Positions 17,971-28,279 of a stretch of 64,000 bases of DNA are shown here, one piece after another (the stretch's first letter is position 1; the number at the start of each line of letters is the position of its first letter). The notes under the pieces were generated by a model. The model saw nothing but the letters and a program-made list of their open reading frames with translations, was not told the origin of the DNA and did no database searches. Both the position numbers and the translations under genes were made by a program. Source of the DNA: JBDSZL01 sp039925145 (GTDB lineage Bacteria > Acidobacteriota > Vicinamibacteria > Vicinamibacterales > SCN-69-37); contig JBDSZL010000073.1 of the NCBI GenBank assembly GCA_039925145.1, positions 139,650-203,649 of the forward strand. Reading direction: 5' to 3'.

Positions 17971-18726
17971 ATGAGTGGGCTCGCGTCATGCCTCGACCCC
18001 GGCGAGGTTCGCATCTGGCACGCACGAACGGACGATGTCTGGGCTTCGGCCGAGGCGTCGGCGACCGCTCTCGCCTGGCTGGTGCCGGCTGAGAGGGCGC
18101 GCTATGCACGTTTCAGACAACCCGCCGATCGCGCCATGTTCCTGCTCGGCCACTTCATGGCGCGCATTCTCGTGGGTCGCGCGCTGAACGTCGCCCCGAC
18201 GGACTGGACGTGGCGCGAGACCGAACGCGGACGACCGGAGATCGCGACACCGCGCTCCGGGGTGTCGTTCAACATCGCGCACAGCGTCGGCCTCGTTGTG
18301 TGCGCGCTGTCCTGTGACGGTGCGGTGGGGGTCGACGTCGAGTCGAGACGGCGTTCAGTCCGCGATGCGGGAATTGTGAAGCGCTACTGCTCGCCGGCTG
18401 AAGCTGCCGATATCAATGCTCGAGGCGCCTCCGGGTGGCACGATCAGTTTCTCAAGTACTGGACGCTCAAGGAGGCGTACTTGAAAGCCACAGGCCTCGG
18501 TCTGTCCGTGCACCTGGCCGACCTCGATTTCCGGCTCGCCGATACCGGCATCGAGCTGAAGTTTCTCGACAGCCTGGAGGGCAGCGATCCTGACTGGTCG
18601 TTCCAGTTGTCGTCGGTCGGCGCGGATCACTATCTGGCCACTGCGGTCCACACCAGCGGCCCGCCACCGCGGTTCGAGGCGGCCCCGTTGCCCGCCGCAT
18701 GGATTCCTCTAGCGCCCGCCTCGTGA
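17971..18726 (+). CDS. Sfp-type 4'-phosphopantetheinyl transferase
   Basis: Activates carrier proteins by moving phosphopantetheine from CoA to a serine. The 251-residue protein has VSFNIAHS, the Mg-binding GVDVE (D122, E124) and KYWTLKEAYLKATGLGL, the three Sfp-family signatures. The ATG at MSGLASC was chosen because similarity starts there; CATACT lies 6 nt before it and could be the -10 of a leaderless transcript. It diverges from the malonyltransferase and overlaps the phosphoesterase gene downstream. Full-length Sfp-type enzymes act on broad PKS/NRPS targets and sometimes on fatty-acid ACP. Confidence 0.92.
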   Translation: MSGLASCLDPGEVRIWHARTDDVWASAEASATALAWLVPAERARYARFRQPADRAMFLLGHFMARILVGRALNVAPTDWTWRETERGRPEIATPRSGVSFNIAHSVGLVVCALSCDGAVGVDVESRRRSVRDAGIVKRYCSPAEAADINARGASGWHDQFLKYWTLKEAYLKATGLGLSVHLADLDFRLADTGIELKFLDSLEGSDPDWSFQLSSVGADHYLATAVHTSGPPPRFEAAPLPAAWIPLAPAS

Positions 18727-19577
18727 AGCTGCTGGCCACGAGTGACCTGCATCTGGCGCACCGCGCGAACCTGGCGGCGCTCCACGCACTTCCGGACCAT
18801 CCGGATGACTGGCTGATCGTCGCCGGAGATGTTGGCGAGCGCGCCGAGCATCTCGTGGCTGCGCTCGAGGTACTGACGAAACGTTTCGCCCGCGTGATCT
18901 GGACGCCGGGCAACCACGATTTGTGGTGTCCACCGGACGCGCACGACCGCACGCGAGGCCAGGCGCGCTACGACGAACTGGTGGCGATCTGCCGGGCGCA
19001 GGGCGCCCTCACACCGGAAGATCCCTATGTGGTCTGGCCGGGCGACGGGGAGACCGTCCTCGTGCCGATGTTCCTCCTGTTCGACTACAGCTTCCGGCCC
19101 CCCGAGGTGGCTCGGGAGGATGCGATTCGATGGGCGCGGGCGAGCGGCGTCGTCTCGGGAGACGAGCTGATGCTGAGCCCGGCGCCCTGGCCATCGCGGA
19201 CCGCTTGGTGCCACGCGCGTTGCAACGAGACCGAGCGGCGGCTGAACTCACTCGCCGCACACACACGGACGGTGCTCATCAACCACTGGCCGCTGCGCGC
19301 GGACCTGGCGCGGCCACCGCGGGTGCCGCGCTTCAGCATCTGGTGCGGCACGACACGCACGGAGGAGTGGGCCATCCGCTATCGCGCCCGCGCGGTCGTC
19401 TCCGGGCATCTGCACATGCGCACGACGCTGTGGCGCGGCGGCGTGCGCTTCGAGGAGGTGTCGCTCGGGTATCCGCGCGACTGGCGTGCGGATCGCGGCA
19501 TTGACACCTACCTGCGACAGATCCTCCCAGCGCCCTCGACCATGCCCATCACGGGTCGCGACCCGTTCATTGGCTGA
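18699..19577 (+). CDS. Calcineurin-like phosphoesterase resembling PptH (phosphopantetheinyl hydrolase)
   Basis: Metallophosphoesterase with SDLHL, AGDVGER, PGNHDLW, INHWPL and GHLHM metal-ligand motifs in the usual order. It also has WLIVAGDV, VIWTPGNH, VPMFLLFDYSF and RFEEVSLGYPR, which as I remember are features of mycobacterial PptH, the enzyme that strips phosphopantetheine from carrier proteins and is encoded beside PptT. Here too it directly follows and overlaps a phosphopantetheinyl transferase. The overlap is 28 nt if ATG 18699 is used, or GTGA if GTG 18723 is used; neither has a clear ribosome site. Function is inferred from motif memory and gene pairing. Confidence 0.82.
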   Translation: MDSSSARLVKLLATSDLHLAHRANLAALHALPDHPDDWLIVAGDVGERAEHLVAALEVLTKRFARVIWTPGNHDLWCPPDAHDRTRGQARYDELVAICRAQGALTPEDPYVVWPGDGETVLVPMFLLFDYSFRPPEVAREDAIRWARASGVVSGDELMLSPAPWPSRTAWCHARCNETERRLNSLAAHTRTVLINHWPLRADLARPPRVPRFSIWCGTTRTEEWAIRYRARAVVSGHLHMRTTLWRGGVRFEEVSLGYPRDWRADRGIDTYLRQILPAPSTMPITGRDPFIG

Positions 19578-19625
19578 CATCGGGTCGTGATCAACGGCCG
19601 TGGTGCAGTATCATGCGCGGGATTC

Positions 19626-20651
19626 ATGAAGAAGCTCCGCGTGCTCATGTTGATGCACGACTACCTCGTGCCCCCAGACGACACGACGGGGAGCGACCCC
19701 GCCACTGCGCCCTGGCGCACCGAGTACGACGTGCTCGAAACGCTGCGCAAGGAACTGCAGCACGACGTGCATCCGCTCGGGGTCAAAGACGACCTCGCCG
19801 GCATCCGGCAGGCGCACGATGAGTTCAAGCCACACATCGCCTTCAACCTGCTCGAGGCCTTTCACGAGGTGGGAACCTTCGATCAGAATGTCGTCAGTTA
19901 CCTCGAGCTGCTGCGCCTGTCCTATACCGGCTGTAATCCTCGCGGCATGCTGCTCGCGCGTGACAAGGCGCTTTCGAAGAAGCTGCTGCACTACCACCGC
20001 ATTCCCATCCCCGCGTTCGTCATGGTCCGGCGGGGCCGCAAGCCACGCCTGGTAAAAGGACTGACGTTTCCCGTGATCGTGAAGTCACTCACGCAGGAGG
20101 CGTCAATCGGCATCTCCCAGGCGTCGGTCGTCGATGACGAGGCCAAGCTCAGGGAGCGCGTGCAGTTCATTCACGAGTCGATCGGCACCGACGCGATTGT
20201 CGAAGAGTATGTGGAAGGGCGCGAGCTCTACTGCGGCGTGCTCGGCAACCAGCGCATGCAGGTTCTACCGGTATGGGAGATGACGTTTGCGCACATGCCA
20301 GACGGGCAGCACCGCATTGCGACCGAGCGGGTGAAGTGGAACGCGAAATACCAGGCGAAGGTCGGCATCGCGACCGGCGCGGCACAGGATCTGCCCACGG
20401 GTGTCGCGGACCGCGTGCAGCACATCAGTAAGCGCGTCTACCAGGTGCTCGAGTTGAGCGGCTACGCTCGGATCGATCTCCGCCTGGACGATCAGGGGCG
20501 GATTCACGTGCTCGAGGCCAACCCGAACCCCCAGATCGCGCGCAGCGAAGATCTCGCGCAGTCGGCCGCCAGCGCAGGCATTCCCTATCCGGCATTGCTC
20601 CAACGGATTCTCACGACGGGTATGCGTTGGGAGCCGGAACGACTGGGATAG
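19626..20651 (+). CDS. ATP-grasp ligase, D-Ala-D-Ala ligase-like
   Basis: A 341-residue ATP-grasp enzyme. The N-terminal third has a Ddl-like Rossmann domain but lacks the usual GGxSxEHEVS opening; the ATP-grasp part shows FPVIVKSLTQEASIGIS, IVEEYVEGRELYCGVLG and the metal-binding end LEANPNP. The family also includes peptide-type and dipeptide ligases, so formation of D-Ala-D-Ala is not certain. Start is the ATG of MKKLRVLM, preceded by GCGGG; TATCAT lies 11 nt before it. It follows the phosphoesterase by 48 nt, but no functional link is clear. Confidence 0.78.
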   Translation: MKKLRVLMLMHDYLVPPDDTTGSDPATAPWRTEYDVLETLRKELQHDVHPLGVKDDLAGIRQAHDEFKPHIAFNLLEAFHEVGTFDQNVVSYLELLRLSYTGCNPRGMLLARDKALSKKLLHYHRIPIPAFVMVRRGRKPRLVKGLTFPVIVKSLTQEASIGISQASVVDDEAKLRERVQFIHESIGTDAIVEEYVEGRELYCGVLGNQRMQVLPVWEMTFAHMPDGQHRIATERVKWNAKYQAKVGIATGAAQDLPTGVADRVQHISKRVYQVLELSGYARIDLRLDDQGRIHVLEANPNPQIARSEDLAQSAASAGIPYPALLQRILTTGMRWEPERLG

Positions 20652-20807
20652 GGCGGCGCTCCGCGACGCAGCGCTGACAACCGGCAGCGTGAATGGCTCC
20701 CTCCCTGGCTGTCCGACGACTCGATAACCTCGGTGTCCGATGTACACTCAAGAGGCTCCCCCATCGTCTGGCGGGCCGCACTGCGGCCTGGCCTCGGAAG
20801 GATTCTC

Positions 20808-21266
20808 ATGGCCGATCATGCCATCACCCGGAAAGACCTAATTGCAGCACTCAACGAAGACCTGTCTCGGGAGTATCAGGCGATCATCGCGTACGTCATT
20901 TATTCGCAGGTGCTGAAGGGCGCCGAGTACATGAATATCGCTCAGGAGCTCGAGGTGCACGCGGGGCAGGAACTGGCACACGCACTGACGCTGGCCAAGC
21001 ACATCGATTACCTCGGTGGCATGCCGACGGCCAAGGCCAAGCCCGTCAAGCAGAGCGAGGATGCGAAAGAGATGTTGCGCGCCGATCTGGACAATGAGAA
21101 CGAGACGGTGCGGAACTACCGCACGCGGGTCCGGCAGTGCGAAGCAATGGGCGAGTTCGCCATTGCTGAAGACATTCGCGAGATCCTGCGCGAGGAGCAG
21201 GAGCACCAGATCGATCTGGCGACGGCGCTCGGCGAGAACGTGCCCGACATGTCCTCGCGCGACTGA
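20808..21266 (+). CDS. Ferritin-like di-iron protein (bacterioferritin type)
   Basis: A 152-residue four-helix protein with the ligand spacing of bacterioferritin/ferritin-like proteins: E22 in helix 1, E55-x2-H58 in helix 2, a Glu in the NENETVRNY helix 3, and E-x2-H in REEQEHQID of helix 4. It likely stores or detoxifies iron, or protects from peroxide. GGAAGGA 6 nt before the ATG fixes the start. It stands alone. A CCCACCGG/CCGGTGGG hairpin (21277-21305) without a T-run follows and overlaps the end of the convergent gene. Confidence 0.85.
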   Translation: MADHAITRKDLIAALNEDLSREYQAIIAYVIYSQVLKGAEYMNIAQELEVHAGQELAHALTLAKHIDYLGGMPTAKAKPVKQSEDAKEMLRADLDNENETVRNYRTRVRQCEAMGEFAIAEDIREILREEQEHQIDLATALGENVPDMSSRD

Positions 21267-21272
21267 GTGTGG

Positions 21273-21590
21273 CTACCCCACCGGTCGCTTACGGCGGCCG
21301 GTGGGCACCTGCGCCTCTGGCGAGGGCGGACCTTCGTGGCCGCAGATGCGCTCCCACGCTGCCGCCGGCAGCGTGAGCACCCAGTATTTCTTGCGAAGAG
21401 CCACAACCGTCTCGAGGTAATCGGCCTTCACGATGGCGCCGGCCTTGTGCCTGTCACGGGCGGCGCGAAGCTCATATCGATAGAGATCATTGACCGCGTC
21501 CCTCACGAAGACTGGAGCCGTCGTGGGGCTCGGCGCCAGCCCGTGAGCGGCGAGCGCGTCAACTAGTTCGGCAGGATAGGTCCAGGGCAT
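21273..21590 (-). CDS. Conserved hypothetical protein of 105 residues
   Basis: Not recognised. A soluble alpha-helical protein with a central segment NDLYRYELRAARDRHKAG and KKYWVLTLPAAAWERICG, and a basic tail. It lies 31 nt downstream of ettA in the same direction and has no ribosome site of its own, so it is likely translated from the ettA message. Its end overlaps a hairpin shared with the convergent ferritin gene. Confidence 0.6.
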   Translation of the reverse strand: MPWTYPAELVDALAAHGLAPSPTTAPVFVRDAVNDLYRYELRAARDRHKAGAIVKADYLETVVALRKKYWVLTLPAAAWERICGHEGPPSPEAQVPTGRRKRPVG

Positions 21591-21621
21591 ACGGAGGCCG
21601 CCGGCGCCGACAGGCCCTGGC

Positions 21622-23295
<1,674 letters not shown>

Positions 23296-23301
23296 GTCAG
23301 A

Positions 23302-25215
23302 TCACGCGGGCTGCTTGGCCGCCGGCGCCCCCGACGGTGAGGCGTCAGGGGTGAAGTCCTCGCCGGGGTTCACGAACCGGTCGAACTCGAAGTTGTACTG
23401 CTTATCGTAGAGCTGGCGATAGCGGCCGCCGAGCGCGATCAAGTCCGCGTGCGTGCCGCGTTCCACGATCTGGCCGTCCTCGAGCACCAGAATCTGATCG
23501 GCGCTGCGAATCGTCGACAGCCGATGCGCGATGACGAAGGTCGTGCGCCCGTGCCGCAGCGATCGCAGGCCGTCCTGAATCAGCGCTTCGCTCTCGCTGT
23601 CGAGACTGGATGTCGCCTCGTCGAGCAGCAGAACTCTTGGATTGGCGAGAATGGCGCGCGCGATGGCCACCCGTTGCCGCTGTCCGCCGGACAGCCTGAC
23701 CCCGCGCTCGCCCACGACGGTCTCGTATCCCTTCTCGAACTGCTCGATGAACTCGTCGGCATGGGCAATCCGGCTCACGCGCTGCACGTCCTCCAGCGTG
23801 GCGTGGGGCGTGCCATACCGGATGTTGTCGGCAACGGTGCCGTCGAACAGAAAATTGTCCTGCAGCACGACCCCCAGGTGGCGCCGGTAGCGCGCGAGCC
23901 GCAGCGATGTGAGGTCGGTGCCGTCGACGCGCACGACTCCCTGCGTCGGCCTGTTGAACGCCATCACGAGACTGATCAGCGTGCTCTTGCCAGACCCTGA
24001 CGACCCAACCAGCGCCGTCGTCGTGCCCGCCGGCGCGAGAAAGGTGACATCCTTCAGCACGGGGACCCCGGCCGTGTACTCGAACCAGACGTGGTCGAAC
24101 TCCACCTCGCCCGCCAGGTCGGAGACTTCCGCCCGCGAGGCGTCCTCGGCGTCCTCGCGTGTCGTGTCGAGGATCTCCCTGATCCGATCGAGGCCGGCGA
24201 AGGCCTCGCTGATCTGCGTGCCGATCGACGCGATCTGGACAATCGGCGCGGCCATGAGCCCGGTCAGGAAGATGTACGACATCAGATCGCCGAGCGTCAT
24301 CGTGCCGTCCACGATTGCGTGACCGCCAACCACCATCATGACGATACCGATGGCGCCAATGACGACACTCGAGAAGGCGGTCGTGGCGGAGACGCCGGTC
24401 ATCGACTTCGCGATGTTGCGGAACATCGCGTGCGCCCCCTTGGTGAACACGAGGTCTTCACGCCGTTCCGCGGTGTAGGTCTTGACCACGCGAACGCCGC
24501 CAATCGCCTGAGCCAGACGGCCCGTGACTTCGGCGTTGATGCGCCCCCGCTCGCGGAACAGCGGACGAAGCGTGCGGAACGCATACCCCATCGCCCCGCC
24601 GAAGACCGCGAGCACCAGAATCGTGACCACCGTCAGATGCCAGTTCAGGTACAGCAGGTAGCCCAGCGCCAGGACGGCCGTCAACAGGCTGCCCGTCAAC
24701 TGAACGAGTCCAGTCCCGACCAGATTGCGGATGCCCTCCGCATCGTTCATGACCCGCGAGATCAGCACCCCGGTCTGGGTGCTGTCGAAGTAGCGAATGG
24801 GGAGGCGCATGATGTGCTCCTCCACCCGGCGGCGCATGTCGGTGATGGCCTTTTGAGCCGCGACACCAAGAATCTGTGACAGCCCGAATGAGCTGACCGC
24901 CTGCACGAGCGTCGCGCCCGCCACGCCCCACGCCAGCGTGGCCAGCAGCTCGACGTGCCTCTTCGTCAGCACGTCGTCGATGAAATACTTGCTCGCAATG
25001 GGCAGCACCATGCCCGCGACGCGGTTGACCAGCATGAGGCCCAACCCTGCGGCCAAGCGGAACCGGCGCGCCCAGATGAGGGCACGTGCCTCCTGCCAGG
25101 CCGTGGACCAGCGCACTTTTCGCTTTTCGCTCTTGGGCCCTGGCCGGTCGTCCAGGCGCACGGCACGGCCGGTGCGCTCGGCGCGGTCGGCCCCAATTCC
25201 CGGGTGAGTACGCAA
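23302..25215 (-). CDS. ABC exporter, fused membrane and ATPase domains (MsbA/LmrA type)
   Basis: A 637-residue half-transporter. Residues ~35-340 hold six transmembrane helices; the ATPase domain has Walker A GSSGSGKST, signature LSGGQRQRVAIARAIL, Walker B VLLLDEATSSLD and the H-loop VIAHRLST. It should act as a homodimer moving a lipid, peptide or drug across the inner membrane; substrate unknown. The TTG start is uncertain: TATCCT lies 9 nt upstream and no ribosome site is seen, and an internal GTG ~33 codons later (VRWSTAW) is a possible alternative. It shares a divergent promoter region with the metallopeptidase. Confidence 0.88.
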   Translation of the reverse strand: MRTHPGIGADRAERTGRAVRLDDRPGPKSEKRKVRWSTAWQEARALIWARRFRLAAGLGLMLVNRVAGMVLPIASKYFIDDVLTKRHVELLATLAWGVAGATLVQAVSSFGLSQILGVAAQKAITDMRRRVEEHIMRLPIRYFDSTQTGVLISRVMNDAEGIRNLVGTGLVQLTGSLLTAVLALGYLLYLNWHLTVVTILVLAVFGGAMGYAFRTLRPLFRERGRINAEVTGRLAQAIGGVRVVKTYTAERREDLVFTKGAHAMFRNIAKSMTGVSATTAFSSVVIGAIGIVMMVVGGHAIVDGTMTLGDLMSYIFLTGLMAAPIVQIASIGTQISEAFAGLDRIREILDTTREDAEDASRAEVSDLAGEVEFDHVWFEYTAGVPVLKDVTFLAPAGTTTALVGSSGSGKSTLISLVMAFNRPTQGVVRVDGTDLTSLRLARYRRHLGVVLQDNFLFDGTVADNIRYGTPHATLEDVQRVSRIAHADEFIEQFEKGYETVVGERGVRLSGGQRQRVAIARAILANPRVLLLDEATSSLDSESEALIQDGLRSLRHGRTTFVIAHRLSTIRSADQILVLEDGQIVERGTHADLIALGGRYRQLYDKQYNFEFDRFVNPGEDFTPDASPSGAPAAKQPA

Positions 25216-25271
25216 AACAGATCAAGGATACACGGGGCTGGGCCCCTACGCCGATAGGCCTCGGCCCCCCG

Positions 25272-25289
25272 CAGGCGGGGCCCCGCCTG
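25272..25289. promoter_or_regulatory. Perfect 18-bp palindrome, likely operator
   Basis: CAGGCGGGGCCCCGCCTG is exactly self-complementary and lies between the divergent ABC exporter and metallopeptidase genes. It abuts TATGCT (25290-25295), a candidate -10 for the metallopeptidase 17 nt before its start codon. A dimeric repressor bound here would block that promoter. In RNA it would be a hairpin without a T-run. Confidence 0.5.
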
Positions 25290-25312
25290 TATGCTGGTGA
25301 GCGTCCAGCGCC

Positions 25313-26404
25313 GTGAGCAGCGACCCCTCCCCCCTCATCGTTCCGCCAGAGGTCCTGCCACCGGACCTGCCGGCGACCCCGCAGGATCAGGGCCGGCCCG
25401 CCTGGACAGAACTGCCCGACGAGCAGTTACTGGATGTCCGGATGAGCGACCTCGGGTTATCCATTGCGGGCAGCTGGTTGGAGGATCGGATAGCCGCCCT
25501 CGACGCAGAACTGTCGGCCCGCGGGCTGAGCTTCAGACCGCACTACTGGCTTTCGGGCGAATGGTTCAGTCCAGATGGGGTGCCCGGCGTGGCGATCCCG
25601 TTCTACCTGGCGCATCCGCGGCTCATGAAGCTCGAGAAGGCCCAGATGCTCGAGGTGGAGGGCGGGACACCGGAGTGGTGCCTCAAGATTCTGCGTCACG
25701 AAGCCGGGCATGCGTTCGACAACGCGTATGCGCTGCGTCGACGGCGGCGCCGCGTACGGACGTTCGGCAAGCCGTCCGAACCCTATCCGGATTTCTATCT
25801 GCCGCGACCCTACTCCAAGAGCTTCGTCCTGCATCTCGACTCGTGGTACGCCCAGAGCCACCCGGACGAGGATTTTGCCGAGACCTTTGCGGTATGGCTC
25901 ACTCCCGACAGCGACTGGCGCGCGCGATACGCGGACTGGCCGGCACTCCGGAAACTCGAATACATGGACGAGCTGATGTGTGAGATCGCCGGCCAGCCAC
26001 CGGTGGTCTCCACCCGGCGGCGCGTCGAGCCGCTCGAGAAGCTTCGAACGACGTTGCGCAAGCACTACGCGGAGAAACGGGCGCACTACGGACTCGAGTA
26101 TCCCCACTTTTACGATCGCGACCTGCGGCGCCTGTTCTCCGCCGACGAAGCGCATCGCCGCAACCGCAAGGCCTCGCGGCTGATCGCGTCAATCCGACGT
26201 GAGGTCCGGCGCCTGGTCGCCGAGTGGACCGGCGCCTACCAGTACACGATCGACCGCGTCATCGCCGACATGATCACAAGGTCGGACGAGCTCGATCTGC
26301 GCCTCAAATATCCCGAAGACCGCAGCAAGCTCGACTTCACGATGCTCGTGACGGTTCAGACGATGAACTACCTCCACTCGGGGCGTCATCGCGTGGCACT
26401 CTGA
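25313..26404 (+). CDS. Putative zinc-binding metallopeptidase (Peptidase_Mx-like)
   Basis: A 363-residue cytoplasmic protein with the zinc motif HEAGH near residue 127 and a downstream glutamate in DFAETFAVWL (~190), the arrangement of gluzincin-like 'putative zinc-binding metallopeptidase' families. The C-terminal half is rich in Arg and probably helical. No signal peptide is visible, so it is likely intracellular. GTG start with no clear ribosome site. Substrate unknown. Confidence 0.72.
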   Translation: MSSDPSPLIVPPEVLPPDLPATPQDQGRPAWTELPDEQLLDVRMSDLGLSIAGSWLEDRIAALDAELSARGLSFRPHYWLSGEWFSPDGVPGVAIPFYLAHPRLMKLEKAQMLEVEGGTPEWCLKILRHEAGHAFDNAYALRRRRRRVRTFGKPSEPYPDFYLPRPYSKSFVLHLDSWYAQSHPDEDFAETFAVWLTPDSDWRARYADWPALRKLEYMDELMCEIAGQPPVVSTRRRVEPLEKLRTTLRKHYAEKRAHYGLEYPHFYDRDLRRLFSADEAHRRNRKASRLIASIRREVRRLVAEWTGAYQYTIDRVIADMITRSDELDLRLKYPEDRSKLDFTMLVTVQTMNYLHSGRHRVAL

Positions 26405-26414
26405 TGCGGCAGTT

Positions 26415-27338
26415 CTATTTTCCCGCCGTCGTGTAGATCAGGTAGTCGGCGCGTTTGCGCTCAGTGCCGTCTGGGCCCACGTGGTCGAGATCCGCCACGG
26501 GCAGAATCGACACCGTGGCCAACTTTCTGTCGGGCAGCCGCCGCCGCGTGCGTTCGACGAGACCGTCGCCAAAGTCGGTGTGAAACGCCCCGTTGACGCT
26601 GACCACGAGCGGTCGTTTGCCTCCCACGGCTCCCGCCATGTACGCGTCGGCGATGGACTCTCCCATCGTCTCGTCCTTCAGGCACTGCGCCTGGTAGTAG
26701 CGTTCGATCGTCTCGGGATCGAGCGGGCCCTCACGCTCGGTCCCATGCGTGGCTCCGCGCAGGGTTTGCTGAAATCGTCCGAAGTAACGATCGTTGGCCG
26801 GACACTTCACGTCGCGGGCAAACCAGCCCTTCTCCGAGTCAGGTCGGCTCTTCAGCAAGGCCAGTCCGACGCGTGACACGTCTGCCGCGATCGTGCGCGG
26901 CACGTTGCCGGCCACCACCGGCCACTTCTGGACGATGGCGAAGTCGACGATCGGTTTGTAGTCGCGCGTGTACTGCGGCCACGCGCGCGCGTGTTCAAGA
27001 AATGCCGCCTCGGTGATGCGCCCGCCTGCGAACTGCGTCAACGGTTCCTGGACGTCGCGCTCGAACATCTCCAGCGCCACCACAATCCCGCCACGCCGCC
27101 GGGCCAGTCCCTCGAGCAGCGCCAGCTCGATCCGGTGGGTCTGCGCGTCGTCGTGCTGCTCGCCGAAGAACAGCACATCGGCCCGCGACAGCTCCGCAAG
27201 CATCGTCTCGAACTCGCCAAACTGCTTGCGCGCGCTGACGAAGACCCTCTGCGGCACGTAGACAGACTGCGCCAGCACGCTCACCGATACCAGCAGCGTG
27301 AAACAGCAGGCCACGAAAGACCGACGTCTCCTCGTCAT
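26415..27338 (-). CDS. ChaN-family haem-binding-type exported protein
   Basis: A 307-residue protein with signal peptide (cleavage near VLA-Q) and the ChaN/Cofac_haem_bdg pattern: VLFFGEQHDDAQTHRIELALLEGL, ALEMFERDVQEPL, MGESIADAYM and VVSVNGAFHTDFGDG. ChaN proteins bind haem and belong to the EreA/Tiki superfamily of putative hydrolases; the true reaction is unsettled. The start ATG overlaps the stop of the terC gene (ATGA), so the two are co-translated. Confidence 0.82.
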   Translation of the reverse strand: MTRRRRSFVACCFTLLVSVSVLAQSVYVPQRVFVSARKQFGEFETMLAELSRADVLFFGEQHDDAQTHRIELALLEGLARRRGGIVVALEMFERDVQEPLTQFAGGRITEAAFLEHARAWPQYTRDYKPIVDFAIVQKWPVVAGNVPRTIAADVSRVGLALLKSRPDSEKGWFARDVKCPANDRYFGRFQQTLRGATHGTEREGPLDPETIERYYQAQCLKDETMGESIADAYMAGAVGGKRPLVVSVNGAFHTDFGDGLVERTRRRLPDRKLATVSILPVADLDHVGPDGTERKRADYLIYTTAGK

Positions 27339-28057
27339 GAGTCGTATTTCCGGTGCAGCTGCACAGGGGTTCGGTGTTTGCGCACTCTCAAATTGATCGC
27401 TTCGACGAACACCGAAAAGCCCATCGCGAAGTAGATATAGCCCTTCGAGATGTGCTGTCCCAGGCCCTCGGCCATGAGGGACATGCCGATCAGCAACAGG
27501 AACGAGAGCGCCAGGATTTTCAACGTGGGGTGCCGTTCTACAACGGCGCTGATGGGCTCTGCCGCCAGCATCATGACCAGCACGGCCAGCACGACGGCGG
27601 TGGCCATGACGACGAAGCTGTCGGCCATGCCGATTGCCGTGATCACGGAATCGAGCGAGAACACGATGTCGAGCACCATGACCTGCCCGATCACACTCCA
27701 GAACGAGGCAGCGGCGCGCCCCTCCTGATGCTCCTGCCCTTCGAGCTTCTCGTGAATCTCATAGGTGGCCTTACCCAGCAGGAACACACCGCCCCCGAGC
27801 AGGATCAGATCGCGCCCCGAGATGCCGCGCCCCATGATCTGGACGAGCGGTTCGGTCAGTCGCGCGATCCACACGATGGACCAGAGCAGCAGCAGGCGCA
27901 TGACCATGGCGGCGATGAGCCCGACCCGCCGGGCCTGCTTCTGGACCTCCTGGGGCAGCTTGCCAGACAGGATGGAGATGAAGATGACGTTATCGACCCC
28001 GAGCACGATCTCGAGGAACGTCAGCGTGATGAGCGGCACGACGAAGTCGGACATCAT
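27335..28057 (-). CDS. TerC-family integral membrane protein
   Basis: A 240-residue protein with about seven transmembrane helices and the conserved acidic motifs of TerC: LEIVLGVDNVIFISIL near the N-terminus and VLDIVFSLDSVITAIGMA in the middle. TerC proteins are linked to metal (often manganese) export during protein metalation, and to tellurite resistance in some plasmids; no ter operon partner is present here. Start at the second of two adjacent Met codons is equally possible. It overlaps the ChaN gene by 4 bp. Confidence 0.88.
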   Translation of the reverse strand: MMSDFVVPLITLTFLEIVLGVDNVIFISILSGKLPQEVQKQARRVGLIAAMVMRLLLLWSIVWIARLTEPLVQIMGRGISGRDLILLGGGVFLLGKATYEIHEKLEGQEHQEGRAAASFWSVIGQVMVLDIVFSLDSVITAIGMADSFVVMATAVVLAVLVMMLAAEPISAVVERHPTLKILALSFLLLIGMSLMAEGLGQHISKGYIYFAMGFSVFVEAINLRVRKHRTPVQLHRKYDS

Positions 28058-28066
28058 GGGCGCCGA

Positions 28067-28273
28067 CTAGCTTAGCAGTGGTGGCCTCTCATAGCCGCGG
28101 CATCGACGCACTGGAAGAACGGGATATTTCGGGTAAGCGCGGTCGATGGCCGAGCGCACGCACATCAGAAAACGGCTGCCGCGATCGCTGCCAATGACCC
28201 GGGCGTGCCGGCACGAGCCGCACAACCCGTCGGCATCGTCTGGTTGCCGCGGTGGCAGTCGATCGTTCATCAT
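28067..28273 (-). CDS. Small four-cysteine protein, probable zinc binder
   Basis: A 68-residue protein with a CGSC pair followed by single cysteines in FLMCVRS and VRRCRGYE, suggesting one zinc site. I recall similar small proteins in other acidobacterial genomes, all unassigned. Start uncertain: ATG at 28273 or 28270, a GTG at 28279, or a TTG just before CGSC. With the ATG it begins 6 nt from the divergent start of apaG. It ends 9 nt before terC in the same direction. Confidence 0.62.
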   Translation of the reverse strand: MMNDRLPPRQPDDADGLCGSCRHARVIGSDRGSRFLMCVRSAIDRAYPKYPVLPVRRCRGYERPPLLS

Positions 28274-28279
28274 GGCCAC

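Noticed and set aside
21277..21305. Terminator after the ferritin gene
   Set aside because: The hairpin is good but has no T-run and lies inside the end of the convergent coding sequence, so it was not listed as a terminator.
27335..28057. Tellurite resistance locus
   Set aside because: Only terC-like gene is present; no terA, terB, terD, terE or terZ nearby, so a metal-export role is likelier.
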